Assembly (NCBI GenBank): GCA_039814715.1
Contig: JBCCAR010000004.1
Span: 1-64,000 of the forward strand
DNA length: 64,000 nt
Reading direction: 5' to 3'
From: CAKZYD01 sp039814715
GTDB lineage: Bacteria > Pseudomonadota > Alphaproteobacteria > Sphingomonadales > CAKZYD01
Part shown: one piece after another, positions 7,386-16,059 of the stretch
Layout of the letters: the number at the start of each line of letters is the position of its first letter
How positions within the stretch are numbered: position 1 is the stretch's first letter
Position numbers and translations under genes: made by a program
Notes under the pieces: model-generated
Told to the model about the DNA's origin: nothing
Databases searched by the model: none
The model's input: the letters and a program-made list of their open reading frames with translations, nothing else

Positions 7386-8447
7386 ATGGGGTTTTTCAAT
7401 GGACATGAGGATAGCGCTGGCTATCACCCGCCCGTTCTACATGAATGGTTAAAGCCAAAGATTTCAGGGAACATCATCAACGGTCTTGGTGAAACCAGCG
7501 ACAGGCCTGCAACACCGATCTATCACCGGGTTGATAAAAAGCGAGCGTGGTTTTGGGTCAACATCACGTTCCTGATCAAACAGATGTGGGACGTTGGCCC
7601 ACGGGGACAAATACAGTTTTTGCGCCGCGACCTTCGCAATAAAAAACAAGAATTGATTAACAAGGACACGGTGTCACAGACCCAGACAAGCGGCTCGCCT
7701 GAGGAATGGACCGCGCGCCTCAAAGCAGCTGCGCTTGCACACCCTATGTGTGATGACGTGGGCATCACTAGGTTGCATAAAAACCTTTATTTCGATGAGG
7801 ACCTTGAGACAGAAACACATCTTGCCAAATGGGCGGTCGTCATCACGCGGCGGATGGAATACAGCGAACTCGCCGCGAACCTTAAACAAGAACAATGGTG
7901 GAAAATCCCGTTCTGGAAACGCAAATGGGTGCAAACCATTCGCGAAGTGATGAAAGTCTATGCAGAGTCTTTTGATGCAGCCATAGAGGTCGCCGCCTTC
8001 ATCCGCAGCAATGGCCACACCGCAGAAGCCATCGGGGGCGCCCCAGGAAGCAAAATCAATATATTGAGAACCGCAATTGAAGCCGGTTTAGGCGAGCTGG
8101 GAAAACACGGTTCGATTATCCACAAAAGATATGGCTCGTCTGTCCGCTTCGCCGTCGTTTTGACCGACATGCCTTTGGTTTCAGACACATCCGCCGATTT
8201 CGGGGCAGACGACTTCTGTGCCAGCTGCCAACTGTGCACAAATAGCTGCCCGCCCGGCGCGATAAGCGACACCAAACAAATGGTCCGGGGGAACCTTAAA
8301 TGGTATGTCGATTTTGATAAATGTGTGCCTTATTTCAATGACACACACGCCTGCGGAATCTGTCTATCAGCCTGCCCTTGGAGCAGACCAGGGGTTGCAG
8401 ACAAGCTGGTCGTCAAAATGGCCAGAAAGCGGGCCGCTAAGGTGTAA
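7386..8447 (+). CDS. Cytosolic reductive-dehalogenase-like [4Fe-4S] protein
   Basis: This 353-residue protein resembles the catalytic domain of reductive dehalogenases (RdhA) and, more distantly, epoxyqueuosine reductase QueG. Both use cobalamin and two [4Fe-4S] clusters. The first cluster motif is Cys278, 281, 284 and 288 followed by Pro; the second is Cys313, 323, 326 and 330 (CGICLSACPW). The preceding segment, INILRTAIEAGLGELGKHG then SSVRFAVVLTDMPL, is the characteristic RdhA/QueG corrin-pocket region. There is no TAT signal peptide, so it should be cytosolic. It also lacks the C-terminal reductase fusion of self-sufficient dehalogenases. The start at 7386 has a GGAG site; an earlier TTG lies inside the operator. 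Substrate is unknown; halogenated carbazoles or another reduction are speculation. Confidence 0.72.
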   Translation: MGFFNGHEDSAGYHPPVLHEWLKPKISGNIINGLGETSDRPATPIYHRVDKKRAWFWVNITFLIKQMWDVGPRGQIQFLRRDLRNKKQELINKDTVSQTQTSGSPEEWTARLKAAALAHPMCDDVGITRLHKNLYFDEDLETETHLAKWAVVITRRMEYSELAANLKQEQWWKIPFWKRKWVQTIREVMKVYAESFDAAIEVAAFIRSNGHTAEAIGGAPGSKINILRTAIEAGLGELGKHGSIIHKRYGSSVRFAVVLTDMPLVSDTSADFGADDFCASCQLCTNSCPPGAISDTKQMVRGNLKWYVDFDKCVPYFNDTHACGICLSACPWSRPGVADKLVVKMARKRAAKV

Positions 8448-8600
8448 AACGCCAATAAGGCGCTGCGTTTTCAGTAGAAGCGGCGCAAATCCGCTGTTCG
8501 GCGTTAAAAGTAGATGCTGCGACACATCATTCCCAAAGCAGACATAAGCGATTGATATCGTGCCTTCAGACAGTGCTTTGCAACCGATTGAATAGCTGGG

Positions 8601-9365
8601 CTAACTGCTTGCTATAGAAAGGCCAATTGTATCGCCATTTTCCGCGTCTCCATCCGCGATGATTTCTGCATAAACGCCCATATCCATATGGCCAAAATGT
8701 TGTTTGATCAGCTTGGGTATATCGAGGTCACGCTGAGCGGTTGACGGATTAACCTGCGTTGCCGCGCAGCGCCTGGTCCGCATCACGACCTTGGCCTTGG
8801 CATGACCAATATGAATATCCTTCTCCATCCAATCAAATTCAGACCAAGCAGGCAGACCGCTGAAATAGATGTTGCCGCGAAAGCGAAGAGGATCGACCGC
8901 TTGCCCAATGGCCTCCTCCAACGCGCGCACTGAATTTAGGTTGATCAGCGAGACCGCGCGCATCTTTTCCGGCGAGACGACGCTTATATCCGTAAACTTG
9001 TGCCCGGCAGCGCTCACCAAGCGCGGCGCGAGTGTCTCATCACCCAAGTAATCGGAAAAAAATTCCTCAATATCAGAGGTTTCGCCATCGATATTTACAT
9101 CAAGTACGATATTACCATTTCTTTCGACAATGAGCCGGTTACCCTCCAGCCGCGTGTTAAGAGATGCCAGCGCCTCATCGCGCATGAGCATTAGGAACTT
9201 GGTTTTTGGTTCGGCCGCCGGCGCATCGGGATCGAAATGACCAGGTTTGCGGGCGATGGCGAATACCCTGTCTCCAGGCAATCCCTCGCCTGCGGCCAAA
9301 GGCATGGAACCGAGTGTCTCAGGCGAAAGGCCTTTGACTGGGTAGCGGTAGAGGTGCGTAATCAT
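8601..9365 (-). CDS. MOSC-domain protein
   Basis: This is a 254-residue MOSC-family protein (MOSC N-terminal beta-barrel plus MOSC domain), related to the YcbX type. These proteins handle molybdenum-cofactor sulfur chemistry or N-hydroxylated compound reduction. The N-terminus ITHLYRYPVKGLSPE is the classic MOSC_N opening. The C-terminal MRTRRCAATQVNPSTAQRD carries the conserved cysteine of the MOSC domain. The start at 9365 gives an ATGA overlap with the upstream amidase stop, indicating coupling; an earlier start at 9395 would run into the amidase. No ferredoxin domain is fused. A role in reduction of N-hydroxylated aromatic intermediates would suit the neighbourhood but is only inference. 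Confidence 0.78.
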   Translation of the reverse strand: MITHLYRYPVKGLSPETLGSMPLAAGEGLPGDRVFAIARKPGHFDPDAPAAEPKTKFLMLMRDEALASLNTRLEGNRLIVERNGNIVLDVNIDGETSDIEEFFSDYLGDETLAPRLVSAAGHKFTDISVVSPEKMRAVSLINLNSVRALEEAIGQAVDPLRFRGNIYFSGLPAWSEFDWMEKDIHIGHAKAKVVMRTRRCAATQVNPSTAQRDLDIPKLIKQHFGHMDMGVYAEIIADGDAENGDTIGLSIASS

Positions 9366-10759
9366 GCAATGTCCTTCAGTGCGGCTTCGGCCCACGCCGC
9401 CGTTGCCAAAAGCGCGCTATCATGGCCAGCGGGGCCATCCAGCTCTACACCAAATGGCAGGCCTAACGCCAGCTGCCCTGCTGGAATTGATATACCGGGC
9501 AGCGCGCCCAGTGCGCCAGGGCTTGTATGCCGAACGAGAGCTGGAAACAGCGGATGGGCCTCTCCATTAATATCGAGCATATCCCCGCAGCCCAGCAAGG
9601 GAGGAGGCACTGGAACTGTGGGAAAGACAATGGCATCGGCCTTTGTAGACATAAACATCTGGCTATAGGCCCGCCTGAGACGCTGCACTGCTTTCATAGC
9701 ATCCTTATAGGCCTGTTGAAGGACGGGGCTTGCAAATATCTGGCGAAACACATCAGCAACATCTCGGCTTGTAATTTCCGCCGCCAGCGCCTCAGGTGAG
9801 ACGCCCTCGCGCTCTAAGAGATCACGCCAAAGCGCATTGGCTTCAAACATGGCCAGCGGGAAAGCCGCAGCGGCGTCAAAAGCGAAGATCTCAGTCAAAT
9901 TTACGTCAACAATATCGCATCCGCACTGTGCCAGACTTGCCGTCACATGTGAGAAGGCGGTCGCAACGCTTTGATCCATGGCCTCAAGCGTGGCCGCGCT
10001 TGGGACAGCAAGGCGCGGACCGTCCCCCTGCGCCCAACGGACTTGATCGGGCGGTGAAGCCACGCCCGATAGCAAGCGATCCATGATCATTATGTCATCC
10101 ACGCAAGTGCCGAACGTTGCGGCGCTATCAAGTGTCCAGGTGAGCGGGAGGATGCCTTCAGCGCTATAACGTGCCGTGCTTGGGCGGAAACCAACGCAGC
10201 CACAAAAGGAGGCTGGTATGCGGCCAGAGCCACCGGTGTCCGTCCCCAGGCCAATAGGCGCAATCGCCCGCGCGACCGCCGCAGCGGTGCCCCCACTAGA
10301 GCCGCCAGCGCTGTAACGCGGGTCATGGGGGTTTCGCACAGCGCCAAAGGCCGCGTTCTCGCTGGTGGCGCCAAAAGCGAACTCGTGCAAATTCGCTTTC
10401 CCAAGCAGAACCGCGCCAGCCTCTTTGAGGGTTTGAACTAAAGGCGGGTCTTCAGTGGGCATGGGCAAATTGAGTGCGGTACTGCCGCCCGTAAAGGGCA
10501 TCGCCGCGGCTGCAATATTGTCTTTCACTACGAAAGGCACACCCTCAAGCGGGCGCGGCGGCGCCCCATGCGACAAGCGTGTATCAATTGCATCAGCTGC
10601 CTTTAAAGCGCCGTTGTCGTCAAGCGTGATGAAAATCCTGTCATCAGCAAAGTCTTGTGCGCGTGCGAGTGCTTTTTGCGTCCAAAGGCGCGCGCTCATG
10701 CTGCCCTGCGCTACAGTCTCGCGGATTTCCGGGGCGGTGTAGAGCTGCTTGTTGTTCAT
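9362..10759 (-). CDS. Amidase-signature family hydrolase
   Basis: This 465-residue member of the amidase signature family has the full Ser-cisSer-Lys triad. Lys79 is in PFVVKDNI, Ser154 in AGGSSGGT and Ser178 in DTGGSGRIP. The family hydrolyses amides such as indoleacetamide, mandelamide or carbamoyl derivatives. The substrate cannot be read from sequence. It is followed by the MOSC gene with a 4-bp overlap and preceded, with an 11-bp gap, by the nitronate monooxygenase gene. This implies one minus-strand operon with the TonB receptor. There is no signal peptide, so it is cytosolic. GatA is excluded because the gatC/gatB context and tRNA-binding architecture are lacking. Confidence 0.8.
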   Translation of the reverse strand: MNNKQLYTAPEIRETVAQGSMSARLWTQKALARAQDFADDRIFITLDDNGALKAADAIDTRLSHGAPPRPLEGVPFVVKDNIAAAAMPFTGGSTALNLPMPTEDPPLVQTLKEAGAVLLGKANLHEFAFGATSENAAFGAVRNPHDPRYSAGGSSGGTAAAVARAIAPIGLGTDTGGSGRIPASFCGCVGFRPSTARYSAEGILPLTWTLDSAATFGTCVDDIMIMDRLLSGVASPPDQVRWAQGDGPRLAVPSAATLEAMDQSVATAFSHVTASLAQCGCDIVDVNLTEIFAFDAAAAFPLAMFEANALWRDLLEREGVSPEALAAEITSRDVADVFRQIFASPVLQQAYKDAMKAVQRLRRAYSQMFMSTKADAIVFPTVPVPPPLLGCGDMLDINGEAHPLFPALVRHTSPGALGALPGISIPAGQLALGLPFGVELDGPAGHDSALLATAAWAEAALKDIA

Positions 10760-10770
10760 CGCCTGGCCGG

Positions 10771-11799
10771 TCAGTCGACTGCACGAACGACGCCGGTAGA
10801 CAGGCGCCCAACGATAGCAGCCGCCTCATCCATCATGTCCGCTACAATGTCCGCGGCAGGCTGCACTTTGCGTACTTGTCCAACGCCCTGGCCCGCTAGA
10901 AAGGGCACTTCTTCCCAATCGGCGCGTGTTTCGGGCGTAGGCAGGATCACGTTGAATTTTCGCATTGTCTCCGGAGCGCCGAGAAAAATAGTGTCGCCGA
11001 TCACGTCAAGGTCGGACCGATCCATGGGAACATCTTCTAGCCGGTCTGAATAGGCATCCACGACGCGGTTTCGCAGTAGACGCATGGGGTTGAAATGCGG
11101 CATTTCTGGGCCGAAAATCCTTGAGAAACGGGTATCCTCACCACTTGCTTCAATGACCCGGCGCACATGCTCGGGGTGAACATAGGCCTCTTCAGCGGCA
11201 AGCAAACGTGTACCAACCCAGACCCCGTCTGCCCCCAGCGCTAAAGAGGCTGCAATGCCGCGGCCATCGCTGATACCCCCCGACGCAAGCACCATGGCGC
11301 CATCGAGAGCATCGACCATCTCAGGCACCAACGCCATCGTCGGCAAAGACTGGTAGTTATGGCCACCTGCCTCATAGCCCTGCGCGATGATGACTTCTAC
11401 GCCGTTGCCCAGCGCGCGGCGGGCATCTTCAATCCTGCCAACTTGCTCCCAAACGCTGATGCCAGCGTCCAGCAGGAGCTTCATGTGCTCAGAGCTTGGG
11501 TGGCCCCAGTGGAACGAGACAATCGGCGGCTTTTCCTCTGCAACCATGCGGATCTGTTCGTCATTATCGAAGCAGGTGATGAAGTTGACGTTGAAAGGCT
11601 TAGCTGTGAGCGACCTTATCTTTTGAAGGCGCTCGCGCAGCGCCTCAGCTGGAATAAAACCTACCCCAAGCGCCCCAATGCCGCCCGCATTAGAAACGGC
11701 CGCCACAAACTCAGGCTTTTCCCCAGCAAAGGCCATACCAGCCGCTGTGAAAGGGTGCACGCAGCCAAAACGCCTTGTAAATCGGTTAGAGAGCGTCAC
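10771..11799 (-). CDS. Nitronate monooxygenase-family flavoprotein
   Basis: This TIM-barrel FMN enzyme of the 2-nitropropane dioxygenase/NMO family has 342 residues from the chosen start. Family marks are NAGGIGALGVGF near the N-terminus, IAQGYEAGGH (the catalytic-histidine motif), and VLASGGISDGRGIAASLALGADGVWVGT for phosphate binding. The start is a GTG at 11799 with GGAG nine bases upstream. The longer ATG reading from 11844 would overlap the TonB receptor gene. Members oxidise nitronates or act as enoyl reductases. It sits in an operon with amidase and MOSC genes next to N-heteroaromatic catabolism, so an accessory role with nitrogenous intermediates is plausible but unproven. Confidence 0.78.
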   Translation of the reverse strand: MTLSNRFTRRFGCVHPFTAAGMAFAGEKPEFVAAVSNAGGIGALGVGFIPAEALRERLQKIRSLTAKPFNVNFITCFDNDEQIRMVAEEKPPIVSFHWGHPSSEHMKLLLDAGISVWEQVGRIEDARRALGNGVEVIIAQGYEAGGHNYQSLPTMALVPEMVDALDGAMVLASGGISDGRGIAASLALGADGVWVGTRLLAAEEAYVHPEHVRRVIEASGEDTRFSRIFGPEMPHFNPMRLLRNRVVDAYSDRLEDVPMDRSDLDVIGDTIFLGAPETMRKFNVILPTPETRADWEEVPFLAGQGVGQVRKVQPAADIVADMMDEAAAIVGRLSTGVVRAVD

Positions 11800-11813
11800 G
11801 TCTCTTCGCTCCA

Positions 11814-14267
11814 CTAAAACCGGACGGCGAGTTTTGCCAGCCACTCGACAGGGCGGCTAAAGTTGCCATAAGCAAGCCCGCCCCCTTCCTGCAAAAACCC
11901 GCTGACCAGGAACCGCTCATTGAGCAGGTTGGTGCCGCCGACACTGATTTCATAACGCTCCTTGGGCTCAATATATGTCAGCGTCGTATTGAGCATGTGA
12001 ACCGAAGGGCGCTCTAGGATCGGTGTATTCTCGGTGTTGTTTTGAACAGATGATGTGAAGGTATAGTCCGCCACCATCCTAAAAGCGCCGCCATTAGAAA
12101 GGCCCACCTCATAGATCGGGCTCAAATTGACTTTCCAGCGCGGTGTTTTTGGCAGCCGGTTCCCCGCATTCACGCCAGGCGCAATGAACGTATAGTCGTC
12201 ATGAATATAGCTCATGGAGCCCGTTAGGCGCAGGCTGTCGGTGACAATTGCGTCCCAGTCGAGCTCAAAGCCATAAATCTCAGCGTCGCCCGCATTGCGC
12301 ACTGTGGGGGAAATGCCTTGAACCTGGTTCAGCTGAATGCCCGAATAGTCAGTGAAGAAGGCGGCCGCATTCAGCCGAAGACGATTGTCGAACAATTGCG
12401 ATTTGACACCAATCTCATAACTGTCGGCTGTTTCTTCGTTAAAGGTTGGCGCTTCAGGAAGCGGCGCGCTCAAGCGGGTCGTCCAGCCTCCAGATTTATA
12501 GCCTTTTGAATAGGACGCGTAGACCAGCATGTCATCGCTCGCCTGAAACTCGATCCCGGCACGCGGCGCAAAATCTGAAAAATCAAGTTCCTGGACGCTG
12601 GGCGGATAGAAACGCAGCGGGTCGTTGGGGTCGGGGAAACCGATCGCTTGGCGCAGCCCCTCATTGACCTCATCCAACTGCGCGCCCGCAACCAGCTTAT
12701 AAAGGAACCCATTCGCATCACGCTGGAAGCCCTCAAACTCCTTATTTTCTTCTGTATAGCGCGCCCCAAAGGTCAGGCTGATGCGGTCTGTGAGCTGGTA
12801 ATTGAGGTGCGTGAAGATGGCCCAGGTTGACGTATCAAACACATTGTTACCATCAATTTGGAGCAGCCCTGTGCCGATCGGCACAAAGTCGTTTAAATTG
12901 CCTTCCTCCTGGAAATAATAGGCACCCACAACATAGTCCAGCCGGTCTGACAGGGCTTTGCCAGTGAGCTGCAGCTCCTGGCTAAACTGCTGCTGGTTCA
13001 TCACAAAGGCCGCATGATTGGCAATTGTTGGCGATCCATCTGCATCTGTGGCCGCGCGCCAGGCAAGCTCGCGGTAGGCGGTTATTGATTTGATGGTACC
13101 AAACCCAACATCCCAATCAACTGTTCCAGACAGGCCCCACTGTTCCAGCTTTGAAAAGCTGGGGCCGGTTGCAAAGCTTTGGTCAATGTCATCTGAGACA
13201 AACCGATCATCAAACGGCAGACGATCGTTATTGGGGTTGTCGTCGATATTCACTTCCGCCAGGCTTTCGCCTGTTCCGCCCAAGGGGCCGCAAAGAGCAG
13301 CAATATTGCCACCCATAGCCGTTGGCAGCAGCTCATTGGGCGTGCTGATGCACAGATTATAGGCCGTACCAAACAACTCAGCGGGGTTCCCTTCCAAAGC
13401 GAACGTATCAAGCAGCACATTGGCTAAGCCTGCCTGGTCCACATTCTGATAATCGCCAGCGAACGTAACATCCACCGTATCGCTTGCTCGCCAAAGCACT
13501 TTTGTGCGGATGGACCACTGGTTTTCATCCCCCTCACGCGACGGTGTTTCGAGACCAGCATTTGGGAAAGCAGCGAAATTCTCCGGTGCAAAATTCTCAC
13601 TTCCTGGAAAAGGAATACGCTCAAGGTAGCCGTCCCGGCTGGTGCGCGAAAACGAGATGCTGGAGAGTAATTTATCTTCAAGTATTGGGATGTCAGCGGT
13701 GCCGCGCACGTCGAAGCGCTCAAAGCGTCCGGTGATGAGTTCTGACCTGAAGGAAAACTCCTCCCCAGGCTGGCGCGTCACGATAGAAATGGCGCCGCCG
13801 ATGGAATTACGCCCGAACAGCGTGCCTTGCGGGCCTTTGAGAATTTCAATGCGGTCCACATCCAGCAGGTCGGCATTAGCGCCAACGGTGCGCGCCAGGT
13901 AGACGCCGTCCACGTAAACGCCTACGCCAGGGTCTAAGTTAAACGCAAAATCATCCTGGCCGATACCGCGAATAAAGGCTGTTAAAACGCCAGAACTGCC
14001 AGAGAAGGGCGAGCCCGCGTCCAGGTTAACACCGGGCGTCAAGTTACCAACGCCTTGGACAGTATTGATGTTGCGAATAGACAGCGCTTCGCCACTGAAC
14101 GCGGAGATGGCAATGGGAACATCTTGAAGGTTTTCCGTCCGCTTCTGCGCGGTGACAACAATCTCTTCCAAGGCAATCGCCTCGCTTTGTGCCCATGACG
14201 GCCTCATTGGCGCAAACAGCGCTGCGGCACATACTGCGCAGGCCAGGTGTGTCTTAAGATGATGCAT
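11814..14267 (-). CDS. TonB-dependent outer-membrane receptor
   Basis: This 817-residue outer-membrane receptor has a signal peptide of about 26 residues ending PSWAQ. Next is a TonB box-like IALEEIVVTAQKR, a plug domain (NLQDVPIAISAF, then GPQGTLFGRNSIGGAISIVT), and a 22-strand barrel ending in the outer-membrane C-terminal Phe signature (LAVRF). It belongs to the broad Fe-siderophore/aromatic-substrate receptor class abundant in sphingomonads and hyphomonads. It leads the operon with nitronate monooxygenase (14-bp gap), amidase and MOSC genes, and is divergent from the AraC gene. Uptake of a hydrophobic aromatic substrate is a reasonable inference. Iron chelate uptake is the alternative; no Fur box was recognised upstream. 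Confidence 0.88.
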   Translation of the reverse strand: MHHLKTHLACAVCAAALFAPMRPSWAQSEAIALEEIVVTAQKRTENLQDVPIAISAFSGEALSIRNINTVQGVGNLTPGVNLDAGSPFSGSSGVLTAFIRGIGQDDFAFNLDPGVGVYVDGVYLARTVGANADLLDVDRIEILKGPQGTLFGRNSIGGAISIVTRQPGEEFSFRSELITGRFERFDVRGTADIPILEDKLLSSISFSRTSRDGYLERIPFPGSENFAPENFAAFPNAGLETPSREGDENQWSIRTKVLWRASDTVDVTFAGDYQNVDQAGLANVLLDTFALEGNPAELFGTAYNLCISTPNELLPTAMGGNIAALCGPLGGTGESLAEVNIDDNPNNDRLPFDDRFVSDDIDQSFATGPSFSKLEQWGLSGTVDWDVGFGTIKSITAYRELAWRAATDADGSPTIANHAAFVMNQQQFSQELQLTGKALSDRLDYVVGAYYFQEEGNLNDFVPIGTGLLQIDGNNVFDTSTWAIFTHLNYQLTDRISLTFGARYTEENKEFEGFQRDANGFLYKLVAGAQLDEVNEGLRQAIGFPDPNDPLRFYPPSVQELDFSDFAPRAGIEFQASDDMLVYASYSKGYKSGGWTTRLSAPLPEAPTFNEETADSYEIGVKSQLFDNRLRLNAAAFFTDYSGIQLNQVQGISPTVRNAGDAEIYGFELDWDAIVTDSLRLTGSMSYIHDDYTFIAPGVNAGNRLPKTPRWKVNLSPIYEVGLSNGGAFRMVADYTFTSSVQNNTENTPILERPSVHMLNTTLTYIEPKERYEISVGGTNLLNERFLVSGFLQEGGGLAYGNFSRPVEWLAKLAVRF

Positions 14268-14455
14268 GTTTTGCGTCCCTGATTGGTGCCGTGAAGCACT
14301 GGTTTTTGGTGCGAGGCCGCTGACCGTCTTTGCCCTCCAAGTTGCGGCAGTTTGACGTTTTGCGGCTAAGCGTTATGGTCTAAAGATGGCAGCAAGAGGC
14401 ATTGAGCGTCTTTTGCCTAAGGGACATTCGCTTTGTATCTCAGTGACGAGGCACT

Positions 14456-15433
14456 ATGGCAGCGACGCATCATAACGACTTCTCACTGGCAGACCCAGGG
14501 CTGGGCCAGGACGCGCTAGGCAGCTGGCAGCAGGTGGCATCCGAAGTCTTCGTGCCTTTGCGGCTTGAGCAGACCAGCGACCGTTTTCATTGGGCTGTTG
14601 ACGCCTATTCCTTTGGAGCCTTAGCGGTTTCAGATATTCGCCTGGCGCAGCATAAAGTTGAACGAAGCGCCGCAGATATCGGCGCTGGAAATTCTGACTA
14701 CTTTCTGCTGAGCCTTCAAGTGGATGGGTTGGCCCGGTTCCACAGCCAAAACGGCGTGAGCTGGATAGGGCCCGGAGACTGTGTGCTCTATGATGCGAGC
14801 ATGCCCTATGGTTTTGAATTTGAAACGTCAATGCGCCAGCATGTGCTGCGTTTGCCGCGCGATCTTATTGAAGCCTGTTTGCCCAATGCGCGCCGGTTAG
14901 CTGGGAGGCGCCTGAGCAGCGTAACGGGCCTCAATAGCGTTTTCGCACATAGTTTTTCCTCCGCCATGCGCACCGCAAACACCCTAGCCTACGAAGAAAG
15001 AGACCAACTGGCACAGGCTTTGCTCATAATCCTAGGCCAAATGCTGGTGAATGAAGGAGCTGACCGCGCGGAACCTTTAACGCAGCGCAGCAAAACGCAA
15101 ATGAGCCACGTCGAAGCCTATATTGAAGCAAATCTAGCAAATGAGCGGTTGTCTGTTGCGACTCTTTGCGATGCTTTCTCGCTGACGCCAAAAGCCTTAC
15201 ACCGTCTCTTCCAGCGGCATGGGGATGAAACGCCGATGCGCCTGGTTCAACGAAAGCGCTTAGAACGCGCAGCAGCGGATCTGCAAGACCCTGGCCTGAA
15301 AGACGTCTCCATTACCCAGTTAGCGATGCGCTACGGCTTTTGCGACGGCGCACATTTCTCCCACCGCTTCAAGCGCAGATTCGGCATTTCTCCGATCGCC
15401 TTGCGCGCTCGAAACCAGCGGGCGCTTTTATAG
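14456..15433 (+). CDS. AraC/XylS-family transcriptional activator
   Basis: This 325-residue regulator has an N-terminal cupin-like effector domain (AraC_binding_2 type; QVDGLARFHSQNG, then GPGDCVLYDASMPYGFEF). Two C-terminal helix-turn-helix units lie at about residues 220-320 (LSVATLCDAFSLTPKALHRLFQRH and YGFCDGAHFSHRFKRRFGISP). It is divergent from the TonB receptor operon across 188 bp and lies upstream of the AndAc/AndAd-like genes. In Burkholderia cepacia DBO1 the anthranilate dioxygenase genes are controlled by an AraC/XylS protein (AndR), so this gene could control either neighbour. The effector is unknown. The start at 14456 follows a GAGG ribosome site. Confidence 0.82.
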   Translation: MAATHHNDFSLADPGLGQDALGSWQQVASEVFVPLRLEQTSDRFHWAVDAYSFGALAVSDIRLAQHKVERSAADIGAGNSDYFLLSLQVDGLARFHSQNGVSWIGPGDCVLYDASMPYGFEFETSMRQHVLRLPRDLIEACLPNARRLAGRRLSSVTGLNSVFAHSFSSAMRTANTLAYEERDQLAQALLIILGQMLVNEGADRAEPLTQRSKTQMSHVEAYIEANLANERLSVATLCDAFSLTPKALHRLFQRHGDETPMRLVQRKRLERAAADLQDPGLKDVSITQLAMRYGFCDGAHFSHRFKRRFGISPIALRARNQRALL

Positions 15434-15806
15434 CCCTGCAGGGTTTTGGGGTTACCGCCCAAAGTTTCGATATGTTGTCGCTCTTGAGACACTGTCCTTC
15501 GTATCAATAAAGCCTAACAAAAGCAGATAGAAAAACTGGAGAAAGATCCCCTGGTTTTGGCTGAAAAACGCCGATTCAAGCCCCAAAAAAAATGCACCCC
15601 CTGGAGGTAGTGTTCGAACTCGGCCTCCAATTCTTTGCAAACCCCTGGAATGTTTGGAAAAATGGCGAACTGGTGCACAACCAAACAGTGCTGAATATGA
15701 CGTTTGAGTAGAAATTAATGCACCAACCCGGACAAGGGTTTCGAACCCTAAAAACCTCTATGGTGTTCAAAGTGTTAGAGCTGCTTTTTAGGGCCTGACA
15801 AAGCAA
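15434..15806. other. Intergenic stretch with tRNA T-arm-like motifs
   Basis: No gene is supportable here. The palindrome AGGGTTTCGAACCCT (15735-15749) differs by one base from the T-arm of the adjacent tRNA-Ser. Another TTCGAA motif lies at 15613-15618, within a GGAGG/CCTCC dyad followed, on the minus strand, by a run of eight T. These could be decayed attachment-site or terminator remnants. Confidence 0.3.
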
Positions 15807-15894
15807 TGGCGGAGTCGGAGGGATTCGAACCCTCGAGGGCTTGCACCCAACACGCTTTCCAGGCGTGCGCCTTAAACCACTCGGCCACGACTCC
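15807..15894 (-). tRNA. tRNA-Ser (anticodon GGA)
   Basis: The minus strand folds as a class II tRNA. The acceptor is GGAGTCG paired with CGACTCC, then discriminator G and an encoded CCA. The anticodon stem CACGC/GCGTG encloses the loop CTGGAAA with anticodon GGA. A long variable arm follows, then T-arm GAGGGTTCGAATCCCTC. It reads UCC/UCU serine codons. It lies alone between the AraC gene and the anthranilate dioxygenase-like genes. Confidence 0.95.
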
Positions 15895-16059
15895 CCAACG
15901 GCGGGCGCACTATACCCATCACTGCTTAACATGCAACAAAGGATGCATTTAGCGGATAGCGCGGCATCTTTCGCTGATTTACTTTAGGCTTAAAGCATTT
16001 GACACATAGGCCAAAATGACCTGACACTGAGCGCTGACGCACGCACGAGAGGATAACCG

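Noticed and set aside
7386..8447. Considered annotating the RdhA-like protein as QueG.
   Set aside because: It lacks the QueG N-terminal pattern and the C-terminal HEAT-like region, and it lies in a catabolic context with a car-type operator.
8446..8471. AAAACGC/GCGTTTT dyad after the RdhA-like gene, considered as a terminator.
   Set aside because: The stem is AT-rich with a long loop and no real T-run; too weak to annotate.
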